Positions 8,763 to 15,704 of a DNA stretch of 15,704 nt are shown here, piece by piece. Source of the DNA: Dictyocoela muelleri (taxonomy: Eukaryota; Microsporidia). The stretch covers positions 1 through 15,704 of the forward strand of contig SDVU01000294.1 in the NCBI GenBank assembly GCA_016256075.1. The letters are read 5' to 3'. The first letter of the stretch is position 1; every line of letters begins with the position of its first letter. The notes beneath the pieces were generated by a model that was given only the letters and a program-made list of their open reading frames with translations, ran no database searches and was not told where the DNA came from. The translations under genes and the position numbers were made by a program.

Positions 8763-9010
8763 TTATAAAATATATAAATTATGTGTTTTTCGCGTAATAT
8801 AAATTCATTATTGTAAATTGATTTTTTTGTATATATTTTAACTATGTGTTTTTCGCTTCCCACTAAATTTATATCAAAACAATTTAAAGTTTTTTTAGAT
8901 CAAAAAATCATTAATAAATTAAATGTGTGTTTTTTCACGAAATGTGTTTTTCGCGAAAGGTGTTTTTCGCGAAATGTGTTTTTCGCGAAATGTGTTTTTC
9001 GCTTCTGACA
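8763..9010 (-). repeat. Right terminal inverted repeat of the integrase element
   Basis: This is about 248 bp. It contains repeated TGTGTTTTTCGC blocks in three places: the inner edge (about 8781), the middle (about 8844) and the tip array 8926-9006. Confidence 0.85.
8926..9006 (+). repeat. Tandem 16-bp array of TGTGTTTTTCGCGAAA
   Basis: There are five units in a row (8926, 8943, 8959, 8975, 8991). The first carries one extra base and a C-to-A change, and the last runs into the element tip CGCTTCTGACA. Each full unit contains the 10-bp palindrome TTTCGCGAAA. The likely role is a set of binding sites for the element's own integrase, by analogy with repeated sub-terminal sites in other transposons. 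Confidence 0.88.
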
Positions 9011-9315
9011 ATTACCACTGTTATTTTTTAAAGATTTATTTTATTTTATTTTAAATTCATGTACACAAAAAAAATAATACATGGAAAATAATATTAAATA
9101 TGTCAAGCTCAGCTAGTTACTGGGTCCGTGTCGCGATTTAAACCTTTTTTAATAAATTATGTAAAAGATAGACCTAGCTTGATATTGGACCTTAATCTAG
9201 AAAAAGCACAAAATTTTAAGCAATAAGGGTTGTATATCTAATTTAATAGAATACATAGTGACAAATTTATTTAATATTTTTTATTAATATTTTAATATTA
9301 ATAATGTAAATAATT

Positions 9316-9380
9316 GAGAGTCTGGTCTATTGGGAGATAATTAGTAATCATAATTTAGGTTCGAATCGCAGAGAGAATTT
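9316..9380 (+). pseudogene. Degenerate tRNA-like sequence
   Basis: TGGTCTATTGGG (9323-9334) resembles a Pol III A box and GGTTCGAATC (9358-9367) matches the B box core. A D-stem (GTCT with AGAT) and a 5-bp anticodon stem (AATTA with TAATT, loop GTAATCA, nominal anticodon AAT) can be drawn. The T-stem does not pair, the variable region is too short, and the acceptor ends are not complementary, so this is not a working tRNA. It could be a decayed tRNA, a tRNA-derived SINE head, or chance. Confidence 0.3.
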
Positions 9381-9800
9381 AATCAATAAAACATAAATAA
9401 ATAAAATATAATATTGGTGTATCCACCGAGTGGATGCCCATATTTAAAATTACAAACAAGTAGAGATTTCGGAAAATAATTTATTGAATGATTTTTCATG
9501 CTGTCCATGTCTCTGATTTTATCCCCATATTTATATTTTTTTTTTAAAAAAATCACTGATTAAAATATTTTTTAATTCGGATCGAAGTATATGTTTTAGA
9601 TTCATTCAAATGCACAATAATCGTCATTGATAAAAAATAATTTTATGTTTTAAATTTAAAACGGGTTCTGGACCTGTAAATCTGAATTTCAAATATTGGG
9701 AATAACATTAAATCGAAAGTTTTTATTAGAATGTTAATGCATTTGTTATGCACATTACAATATAAAAAAATAAGAAAGTGTTTTATCGAGACTCAAAAAT

Positions 9801-9822
9801 GTCAGCGGGCCGTGCGCGCCAG
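9801..9822. other. GC-rich island
   Basis: GTCAGCGGGCCGTGCGCGCC is almost all G+C inside DNA of roughly 80% A+T. It matches nothing else in the window and has no obvious coding role. Confidence 0.6.
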
Positions 9823-9862
9823 ATTTAATTAAAATTTAAAATTATATTTAATAAAAAAAACG

Positions 9863-10193
9863 GGTTCTTCAACGGGTTACACACCCCCTATTTTTTAATA
9901 AATCATCATCCATAAGAAGAAATTAAATGATGATCATTAGAAATAAGCTTAGAATCATGACTTATCTTCAGTTATGATACTCAGTGCCATTAGCGTCCGT
10001 ATTTTGGTGTTTAATAAAATTTCCGCAAAGCTGGAATTTTATAAAACTTCAAAATACAGGCGCTAATGCGCACTGAGTATCATAACTGAAGATAAATCGT
10101 GATTCTACGTTTATTTAAAATAATCATCATTTAATTTCCTCTTACGGATGACGATTTATTAAAAAATATGGGGGTGTAACCCGTTGGGGAACC
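9863..10193. mobile_element. Foldback element with ~160-bp inverted arms
   Basis: The arms run from GGTTCTTCAACGGGTTACAC (9863) to the centre and back to GTGTAACCCGTTGGGGAACC (10193), with a loop of about 8 bases at 10025-10032 (GCAAAGCT). Matching blocks include ATAAATCATCATCC, AAATGATGAT, CTTCAGTTATGATACTCAGT and TTAGCG. The flanks AAAAAAC (9855-9861 and 10194-10200) may be a 7-bp target duplication, though the run of A makes this weak. It has no coding capacity. It is a MITE-like element whose mobiliser is unknown; the ends do not match the Merlin or mariner copies here. Confidence 0.85.
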
Positions 10194-10222
10194 AAAAAAC
10201 ATTAAAAATTCTACTCAAAAGG

Positions 10223-10248
10223 GTGGCAGACATCTTTCGAAAGAAGCC
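10223..10248 (-). repeat. Orphan Merlin terminal repeat
   Basis: The reverse complement reads GGGCTTCTTTCGAAAGATG and continues CTGCCA, matching the copy A/B terminal repeat at about 22 of 26 positions. No partner facing it was found in the window, so it is a stranded end of a related element whose body would have lain to the left, perhaps lost or overwritten near the foldback element. Confidence 0.65.
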
Positions 10249-11028
10249 CTAAATTCATTATCAAAATTTTATTTCTTATATCAAATTATAGGGGGCATTT
10301 TGTGATCCGAGACTACTTAAAATTTTATAATCAAATGTTAGTTTTTTTAATTTTTGTATTTAATTTTAAGAGGTCATTTTGTGCATGGGGTCATTTTTTT
10401 ATGTAAAAATATTGGCTTATAAATATTTAAAAATAAAAGTTTTTATATTAAAATATTAATATGCGGTTTTTAATATTATAATTTCATATGTTATATGTAT
10501 TAAAATTATTAATTCTAACATTAAGATTCGATATCTTTAATCTTAAAATTCACCCTTAATGTTTTATAAAATAGCCTTAAAATATTAATATTACAATTAT
10601 TTAAAACTTAAAGTTAAACAAAAAATTACAAAAGTATAAAATTATTTTTAAAAAATTTAAAACTATTTTTAAAAATTTAAAACTAATTTTAAATGACATT
10701 TAACCCAACTCTATAACAATAAAAAAAGTTAATATTAATTAAATGATAATAATATTATTCGTAACTTTGTTGAATAATGTTATTATTCAATTATTATTAA
10801 AACGCAAAAAAATTATCATATAAAACACTGATAAAGAATTAATGAAACTCTTGCTAAATTGTTAATTAAACACTTTTCAATTATTGATTATTAATAAAAT
10901 CACAATTGTTTTATAAAGTAATTTTATTAGATCTTTAGTAATTTTTTTTTGTTTTATCAAAAACTATTTGAAACAATAATTGTATAAAAAATCAATATTT
11001 ACGATAAATAATCCAAATTAATCATTCC
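10249..11028. other. AT-rich region upstream of the LOTUS-like gene
   Basis: No second gene is visible. CATTTTGTG follows a G-rich step twice (10296 and 10376), and GGGGTCATTTT follows at about 10387. A 16-bp imperfect hairpin lies at 10745-10787. The last 40 bases before the start codon are AT-rich without a distinct TATA box or a C-rich microsporidian-type start signal that I could assign. Confidence 0.5.
10745..10787. repeat. Imperfect 16-bp hairpin upstream of the gene
   Basis: GATAATAATATTATTC and GAATAATGTTATTATT pair at 14 of 16 positions around the loop GTAACTTTGTT. Its pure A/T content makes a chance origin possible. Confidence 0.4.
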
Positions 11029-12087
11029 ATGGATTTTTACGAAAATTTTTCGGATGATGAAAATATCGAAAAATACGAAATAATTGCTAAAAATGGGAAA
11101 AATGTTTATAAGACAAAGTGTTTATCTAAACCATTAAATATATATTTTCTTAATACGAAATCATCAAACAAAGATACTAAAATAGAATCGGAATTGAAAA
11201 TAAAAAAGACACAATTTACAACATATGAAGAACAAACAATGAATTATGATAAGAAAGATAATTCAGCAAAAATGATAAATAGCATATCTGATAATTCAAT
11301 TTCTTATAATTCAATTTCTGATAATTCAATTTCTTATAATTCTATTTCTTATAATTCAATTTCTGATAATTCAATTTCTGATAATTCAATTTCTGATAAT
11401 TCAATTTCTGATAATTCAATTTCTGATAGACATAGAACAACAAAAACAAATAGTGGTTGTACAAAAGAAATAATAAAAAAGAATATTGATTATAAAAACA
11501 TAATAATTCAAATAATGGGAAACAGTGTAGTTAGTACTATAGATATGCTGCCTGGGCTAATTTATGATTCTCACGGTCCAGTTTTTAATTATAAAACGGC
11601 TGATTGTAATCGTGGCAACCATTTGCATAAAACTTTGATTTCCTTTCTTGGATGCTGCAGTAGTTTTATTAAAATTTTAAATTTAAAAAAGGCTTTTGTT
11701 AAAAGGAATGATCAGGCAGCATTTGAAATATCCAAGAAACGATTTAATGTTCATTTTATCAATTCTAAAAAAGAATATTTTTTATCACATTTAGAGATGA
11801 TGATTTTGAATATTTTTCCAGCTAAAACGACAATGTGTATTGATGACTTCAAAGTTATTTTTAAGGAAGTTTATAATGTTGAGATTGAATACGTTTGTAG
11901 GGAGAATGGCTATAATCATGATATTGTCGATATTATTTTTAAAATGCAATCTGATAATATTTTTGTTACTGTAAGTGGTAAGTCTTTTAATGTGACTTGC
12001 ATTCCTACAAATGATCCTGCGTATATTATGCAGAAATTTAAAGGTTATTATAAAGCAAAAAAGGATGAGGAATATATTTTTAAATAA
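11029..12087 (+). CDS. Hypothetical protein with two LOTUS/OST-HTH-like domains
   Basis: This is an uninterrupted frame of 352 residues starting at the first ATG, the only long intact gene in the window. The N-terminal 80 residues are charged and acidic at the start (MDFYENFSDDENIEKYE). Residues 84-133 are ten NSIS[D/Y] repeats. Residues ~155-228 show LPGLIYD, HGPVFNY, then LHKTLISFLGCCSSFIKIL, which follows the LOTUS pattern LPxxY...Gxx(F/L)xY...ivki. Residues ~250-325 show FLSHLEMMILNIFP, FKVIFKEVYNVEIEY, NGYNHDIVDIIF and a final beta-like NIFVTVSGKSF, again LOTUS-like. LOTUS domains bind RNA or helicases in germ granules and are often tandem; here this is inferred by pattern only. No signal peptide or membrane segment is visible. 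AATAAA overlaps the stop codon, as is common in compact microsporidian genes. Confidence 0.85.
   Translation: MDFYENFSDDENIEKYEIIAKNGKNVYKTKCLSKPLNIYFLNTKSSNKDTKIESELKIKKTQFTTYEEQTMNYDKKDNSAKMINSISDNSISYNSISDNSISYNSISYNSISDNSISDNSISDNSISDNSISDRHRTTKTNSGCTKEIIKKNIDYKNIIIQIMGNSVVSTIDMLPGLIYDSHGPVFNYKTADCNRGNHLHKTLISFLGCCSSFIKILNLKKAFVKRNDQAAFEISKKRFNVHFINSKKEYFLSHLEMMILNIFPAKTTMCIDDFKVIFKEVYNVEIEYVCRENGYNHDIVDIIFKMQSDNIFVTVSGKSFNVTCIPTNDPAYIMQKFKGYYKAKKDEEYIFK
11278..11427 (+). repeat. 15-bp coding minisatellite, ten units (NSIS[D/Y])
   Basis: Ten in-frame units close to AATTCAATTTCTGAT encode NSISD or NSISY (order D,Y,D,Y,Y,D,D,D,D,D). The last five units are nearly identical at the DNA level, pointing to recent expansion. 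The tract forms a polar, phosphorylatable linker (Ser, Asp, Tyr) between the N-terminus and the predicted domains. Confidence 0.95.
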
Positions 12088-12088
12088 A
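12083..12088 (+). promoter_or_regulatory. Candidate AATAAA polyadenylation signal overlapping the stop codon
   Basis: AATAAA spans the TAA stop (12085-12087). Given the AT-rich sequence it may be coincidental, but overlap of this signal with the stop is typical of microsporidia with very short 3' ends. Confidence 0.4.
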
Positions 12089-12869
12089 TGTATTTTCAAT
12101 ATCCGAAATATTTTATTTAATAATTATAATATAGACTTATTATCTTTTTATATGTATTGAAAATAATACGGATAATTTATTTTTAACATTCTATTTTAAA
12201 TAAAAAAATACGGCAAATTTTACGATAACATACAATATTATTTATAACTTGTTTTTTTAAAGTTTAAAGAAACTTTCGAGAAATTGAATCTGTATATTAC
12301 ATACTGACAATATTGAGAGCTGCCAACTCTGAGAATTGTCAACAAACATAGTCTTTACACCTTTACTTTCGGATGTTCCAGTAATACGTCACTTATAAGC
12401 TACCCAGAGGCTCAGCTGTATACGAGATTTTTATTCTGTATGAATCAACAAGATACAGGTAATTAATAGATTTTTTGCAAAATTATAATTCTCCGTACTT
12501 AATTTGATACTTAGTATTTTAATAAAAATAATTAAAAAAGTAACGCTGATTTCTGACTAAAATATTCTCGATAAACTGGCATCAATAAACAAAAATAAAT
12601 GAAAATAGAATATTCAATATTGTTCTTCTTTTCGGTGTACTTTTATAGCATAAAAAATGATCTTATCGAAAATTCGGATCTTGTATAAAATTTCCACTTG
12701 GGTAAATTTTATGTAAATTAAAAATATTTTATTATCATTTATAAATTTCATATTTTAATTGTTAATAAAATAATATCAATCTTTTTACTAGGAGGGATTT
12801 ATGCAAGATCATTACAGAAGGGAAAATTGGATCAATGACATTATTTTCCTCTGAAGGTATCAATGTTAT
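12088..12869. other. AT-rich spacer downstream of the LOTUS-like gene
   Basis: No gene is visible. At 12291-12321 a scrap resembling TACATACTGACAATATTGAG matches the HTNNIES-coding part of the eroded Merlin at 4606-4627. Near 12389 an 18-base stretch matches the spacer near 1057. The rest has no recognisable content. Confidence 0.5.
12291..12321 (+). pseudogene. Short scrap of a Merlin transposase C-terminal motif
   Basis: The frame CAT ACT GAC AAT ATT GAG reads HTDNIES, corresponding to the HTNNIES motif around the last catalytic residue at 4608-4632. Sequence around it is not alignable by eye. It is either a tiny leftover of a Merlin copy or a chance match. Confidence 0.4.
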
Positions 12870-13029
12870 GGGTCTTGTTTAGAAAGATGCCTACCATCAA
12901 GAGGGAACCCTTGAATTGAAATTTTTAAAAAAAATTAAAAATAAATTAATAAATTATTATTTTTTTAATTAAAATTAATTATAACAATACAATTCCCCAA
13001 TTTATTAAAATATCCATAAAAATATTTTT

Positions 13030-13470
13030 AAATTCACTTCCTACTCAAAATATACCTTCTTTATAATTTCATTCAACATCTAACTACTAAATTACATCTT
13101 TAAACACCATTTTATTTTTCTTTTAATATTATAATTCGACAAAAAACTTTTAATCTTGTTGATATGTGTACCTTCAAGTTCTACAAAATCAAAACTGTGA
13201 TTTATAAAGTTATGTTGTAAACTAATTTTTAGCACATTAATTTAAAATTTAATTTCATTATTGTGGCATTTGACAAATTTAAAATAGGTTAAGTTGCTTA
13301 TAATTAATATCTGCTAAAAAGAGTAAATGTATTTAAAATACGCCCAAATTTCATATTTTTCCTAAATTGACAAAAGTTACAAGAGCTGCGGTGTTTAGCA
13401 TTGTAAATTATAATTTTTTTAAAAAAAAGTCTCGTCACATTTTACCATCTTTCTTTAGTTGATAATATCT
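13030..13470 (-). pseudogene. Merlin transposase remnant in copy B
   Basis: On the minus strand the same pieces as in copy A are traceable: a zinc-ribbon remnant (around 13380-13460) followed directly by the C-terminal part, including the counterpart of the KIKGFW stretch (around 13130-13170). The first and second catalytic Asp regions are missing. There is no sustained open frame. Confidence 0.6.
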
Positions 13471-13573
13471 TCTAGTTAAAATAATTAAATCATGTCATCA
13501 CAATAAAAAAATTATATATATGTTAATTTTAAATTAATATGGGTCATTAATTAAATTTTAAGAAATTGATTTT

Positions 13574-13614
13574 GTTTAGAAAGATGCATACCATGAGGTA
13601 GGCTCCTTTCTAAA
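13574..13614 (+). repeat. Eroded terminal hairpin of Merlin copy B
   Basis: The arm GTTTAGAAAGATGCATACC (13574-13592), loop ATGA, and arm GGTAGGCTCCTTTCTAAA (13597-13614) correspond to the perfect hairpin at 151-192 in copy A, with a few mismatches. Confidence 0.82.
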
Positions 13615-13622
13615 AAAGCCCC

Positions 13623-13929
13623 TATTAGACCATATCTAAATTTCACCCACAGATGAACTCGCCAACCAATTATTAAAATAAAAATTTCATTAAATTTTTA
13701 TCCATCCTGCTGGTGAAAATTGTACCATGGAATATAAAAAATGTTCTCAGATCTATCAACGGTCTGGCAAAAAAAATAAAAATTGGTTGTAGAAAGATTT
13801 TTTTTGAATTTAATTTATTATAAGTTATCATCCGGATTGAATTCACGTCATATGGGGATCTTTCTCGGGAGTTACTTCTTGGTGTATGTTAAGAAGTTAT
13901 ACATGTGTAGATTTTTGTGAAATATATTT
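13623..13929. other. AT-rich spacer between two Merlin elements
   Basis: No gene or RNA is recognisable. The last eight bases (ATATATTT, 13922-13929) are the putative left target duplication of the next element. Confidence 0.5.
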
Positions 13930-15060
13930 GGCGCTTAGGGAATTTTTGTGAATTTTTAAAAAAAAATATTTTTTAATAAATTTAAGGATTTTTTGAAAAT
14001 TCACAAATTTTACATAAAAGGTGGTCTACCCTTATGGATTTTAATGTGAATTCATTATATGATAAAATATTCGTGGACAATGATGAAGCTATTTATACTT
14101 TAAAAAAATATGGGCTATTTGAAGATGAAACGCCCTGTTTTAATTGTGAAACAGCGACACTAATAATAAGGGCAGATCTAACAAGACTTAATTCATTATA
14201 TTATTATTGCAAAGACTGTAATAAGAAATTTAATTAAACAAAAGGTACAATAATTGAAAATTCTAAAAAACCATTAAATTTATTTTTAAGAATAATATAT
14301 GGAATCATAATAAATTTTGATATTGCCAAATGGAAATTTTTACAGGCGTTTCTCCTAAAACGTTTTTAAAAGTAAAAAAGGTAATTAATATGATAAAAAA
14401 TAAAAAAGAGAGAGTTTTTATCCAAATTGGTCGTAATGGTATAATTGTAAGGTTGATGAAACTGCTATTTGCCAGGGTCGTATAATTGAAAATCCATCTT
14501 CTGAACATGATAATGCACCAGAAATTCAATGGCTTGTAGGAGGTGTTGAGGATACTTTAAATAAGTTTTGTTTTTTGGAGTTGATACCGAATAGGTTGGC
14601 ATCTACATTAAATGATGTTTTAAGAATAAATGTAAAAGAAGGACTAATATTTGTTCCAGATGTATACGCCTAGATATCCCACAGCTGTGGGTTTATTTGG
14701 ATCGGAACACATAATCGTGCCACACAATATTGGGTTTGCTATTCAGAAGGATACAATACAAATTTAATGAAAATATGTGGTCACATTTGAAAGTTTAATA
14801 CAAAATAAGAAGAGGGGTACAAAAAGAAAATCTTGTTGATTTCATTTAGGAATTTTATTTTAAAAAATATTTTATAAAGACACGGACAAAGTCATCAATT
14901 TCGACAGGTTTCAAAAAAAATATTATAAATTATTTTTAATAAAATTATTTACAACCCCCATATTTTATTTAAAATCATTTGTTTTTTTTTAATTTTTTAC
15001 ATTATTTCATGACCCCCTACCTCGTATAATCAAAAATTACCAAATTTTCAATAAGCGCCG
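13930..15060 (+). mobile_element. Merlin element of a second subfamily, GGCGCTTA ends
   Basis: The left end GGCGCTTAGGGAATTTTTGT (13930) is complementary, with mismatches, to the right end AATTTTCAATAAGCGCCG (15043-15060). The flanks ATATATTT (13922-13929) and ATCTATTT (15061-15068) match at 7 of 8 bases. The 1.13-kb size and the enclosed plus-strand transposase with a WLVGGVE motif mark a Merlin lineage distinct from the other copies in the window. Confidence 0.82.
14034..14890 (+). pseudogene. Merlin/ISXO2-like transposase, second subfamily, decayed
   Basis: The start is ATG 14034 (MDFNVNSLYDKIF). The zinc ribbon is CFNC...CKDC (about 14136-14215). Next come KGTIIENSKKPLNLFLRIIY, then TGVSPKTFLKVKKVI, then VDETAICQGRII with the first Asp at 14455-14457, IQWLVGGVED, LELIPNRLASTL, VPDVY with the second Asp at 14659-14661, and NENMWSHLK with Glu at 14769-14771, followed by YKIRRGVQKENLVDFI. 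Breaks are TAA at 14235, frame changes near 14335, 14452, 14675 and 14765, and later in-frame stops. All three catalytic residues remain. The WLVGGVE/LVPNR-type block is characteristic of one ISXO2-like group common in microsporidia. Confidence 0.86.
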
Positions 15061-15071
15061 ATCTATTTCAA

Positions 15072-15195
15072 AAAGTTACAGACCCTTTGCAAAGTTATAG
15101 ACACTTTTAAAATTTTAGACCCATTTTGCAGTGTTATAGAGTCTTTTTGCAGAGTTATAGACCCTTTTGTAGTGTTATAGACCCTTTTTGTTAGA
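15072..15195 (+). repeat. About six units of a 20-bp minisatellite
   Basis: Units near GAGTTATAGACCCTTTTTGC are repeated with substitutions directly after the Merlin target duplication. No coding role is seen. Confidence 0.75.
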
Positions 15196-15237
15196 TTTAT
15201 AGTGATACGCGAAAATTCGCTTAGATTAAATTGTTTT

Positions 15238-15464
15238 TTTTATTATTTTTAACCCTTATTTTAGACCTTTATTCTCTAACTTTTATTTTTTACTCTTTTT
15301 TTAACCCTTATATTTTACTTCTATTTTCTTAGCCCTTAATTTTTAACCCTTATTTTATAACCATTATATATAGCCCTTATTTTTAAGCCCATATTTTTCA
15401 ACTCTACTTATAGGCTTTTATTTTTTTAATCTCCTTATACCCTTATTTTTAACCCCTTTTTTTA
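15238..15464 (-). repeat. Degenerate telomere-like array, C-rich orientation
   Basis: About 15 copies of a ~14-bp motif close to TTTTTAACCCTTA, with variants such as TTAGCCCTTA and TAACCATTA. It meets the oppositely oriented array from 15470 at a small palindromic centre (AACC...GGTT near 15452-15472). Confidence 0.75.
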
Positions 15465-15469
15465 GCAAA

Positions 15470-15704
15470 GGTTATAAAAATAAGAATTAAAAAGCTAGGT
15501 TAAAAAAATAATAATTAAAGAATCAATTTTAAAAAAGAAGGAGCTAAAAAAAGATGGGTTAAAAAATATGGGTTACAAGAAGGGTTAGATAATAAAAGTT
15601 AACATATGGATTAAAAAATAAGGATTAAAAAAAGTGGTAAAAATTAAGGTTAAAAAAGGTTAAAAATACTGACTAAAAAAATAAATGCTAAAAAATAAGG
15701 GCTA
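15470..15704 (+). repeat. Degenerate telomere-like array, G-rich orientation, runs off the window
   Basis: Repeats are close to TAAGGGTTAAAAA, the complement of the 15238-15464 motif, with variants such as ATGGGTTA and AAGGATTA. It continues to the last base (AAGGGCTA), so the true end is unseen. It may be one arm of a long inverted repeat or head-to-head satellite DNA. Confidence 0.72.

Larger units (their letters stand above)
7326..9010 (+). mobile_element. Ginger-like TIR element with retroviral-type integrase, broken
   Basis: The inverted ends are long: 7326-7543 on the left and 8763-9010 on the right, starting TGTCAGAAGCGAAAAA and finishing with its complement. TG...CA ends are shared by integrase-mobilised elements. 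The only gene inside is an integrase, which at 1.7 kb fits a Ginger-like cut-and-paste transposon better than a full Polinton or an LTR element; a remnant of a larger integrase-bearing element cannot be excluded. The gene looks broken in several places while the ends are still well matched, suggesting moderate age. I could not identify a target duplication. Confidence 0.78.
9011..9862. other. Long spacer with a tRNA-like remnant and a GC island
   Basis: No protein-coding frame stands out. It holds the tRNA-like remnant near 9316-9380 and a short GC-rich island at 9801-9822. AAAACGGGTTCT occurs near 9658 and again at 9857, where it forms the edge of the foldback element, so a related element end may lie near 9660. 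Confidence 0.5.
12870..13622 (-). mobile_element. Merlin deletion derivative, copy B (inverted relative to copy A)
   Basis: The left edge GGGTCTTGTTTAGAAAGATG (12870) and the right edge ending TTTCTAAAAAAGCCCC (13622) match the right and left ends of copy A respectively. The interior, read on the minus strand, aligns with copy A along its whole length, including the AAATGCCACAATAATGAAAT block (found at 519 in copy A and complemented near 13250-13270) and the missing catalytic middle. It is clearly diverged from copy A, with more damage in its terminal repeats. No target duplication is recognisable. Confidence 0.85.

Noticed and set aside
7326-9010. A Polinton or an LTR element as the source of the integrase.
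   Set aside because: The unit is only 1.7 kb, has inverted rather than direct ends, and no capsid, polymerase or reverse transcriptase piece was recognised; Ginger-like is the more economical reading, though not proven.
9096-9135. CAAGCTCAGCTAGTTACTGG as a tRNA D-arm.
   Set aside because: No anticodon arm or T-loop follows at the right distance.
11791-12099. A 102-residue minus-strand open frame.
   Set aside because: It lies entirely antisense to the intact LOTUS-like gene and has no recognisable content.

Overview
The window is an AT-rich eukaryotic stretch, almost certainly intergenic or subtelomeric, with one convincing host gene and a dense pile of decayed DNA transposons. The mix of many Merlin (IS1595/ISXO2-like DDE) copies, a Tc1/mariner copy, an integrase-bearing terminal-inverted-repeat element and one short intronless gene in a very A+T-rich background fits a microsporidian. 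That is an inference from gene content and composition; no rRNA or core gene is present to confirm it. The poly-A run at base 1 and satellite-like DNA at the right edge suggest the window may be a whole repeat-bounded contig.

Layout, left to right. 1-142: poly-A tract. 143-921: a Merlin deletion derivative with near-identical 28-bp ends and a perfect hairpin at one end. 1280-3920: a Tc1/mariner element with TA target duplication whose inverted ends are built of ~22-bp tandem repeats; its decayed transposase (1486-2544) is followed by a nested Merlin (2633-3743, transposase to 3654). 4190-4800: a badly eroded Merlin transposase. 5115-6103: the best preserved Merlin copy, on the minus strand, with near-perfect 8-bp target duplication. 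6577-7093: an 80-bp direct repeat pair around a 17-bp hairpin. 7326-9010: a 1.7-kb element with ~220-250-bp inverted ends and a broken retroviral-type integrase (Ginger-like). 9011-9862: spacer with a tRNA-like remnant and a GC-rich island. 9863-10193: a foldback element. 10223-10248: an orphan Merlin end. 11029-12087: the one intact gene, a 352-residue protein that I read as carrying two LOTUS/OST-HTH-like domains after a ten-unit NSIS[D/Y] repeat. 12870-13622: a second copy of the 143-921 deletion derivative, inverted. 13930-15060: a Merlin of a different subfamily. 15072-15704: a 20-bp minisatellite and two opposed arrays of a telomere-like TAACCCTTATTTT motif.

At least four distinct Merlin lineages are present, with different terminal repeats. 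Two copies share the same internal loss of the catalytic core, so they look like members of a non-autonomous family mobilised in trans. No element here appears able to move itself. The host gene is the only feature likely to be under coding constraint, and it sits between repeats with about 780 bases of plain AT-rich DNA on each side.
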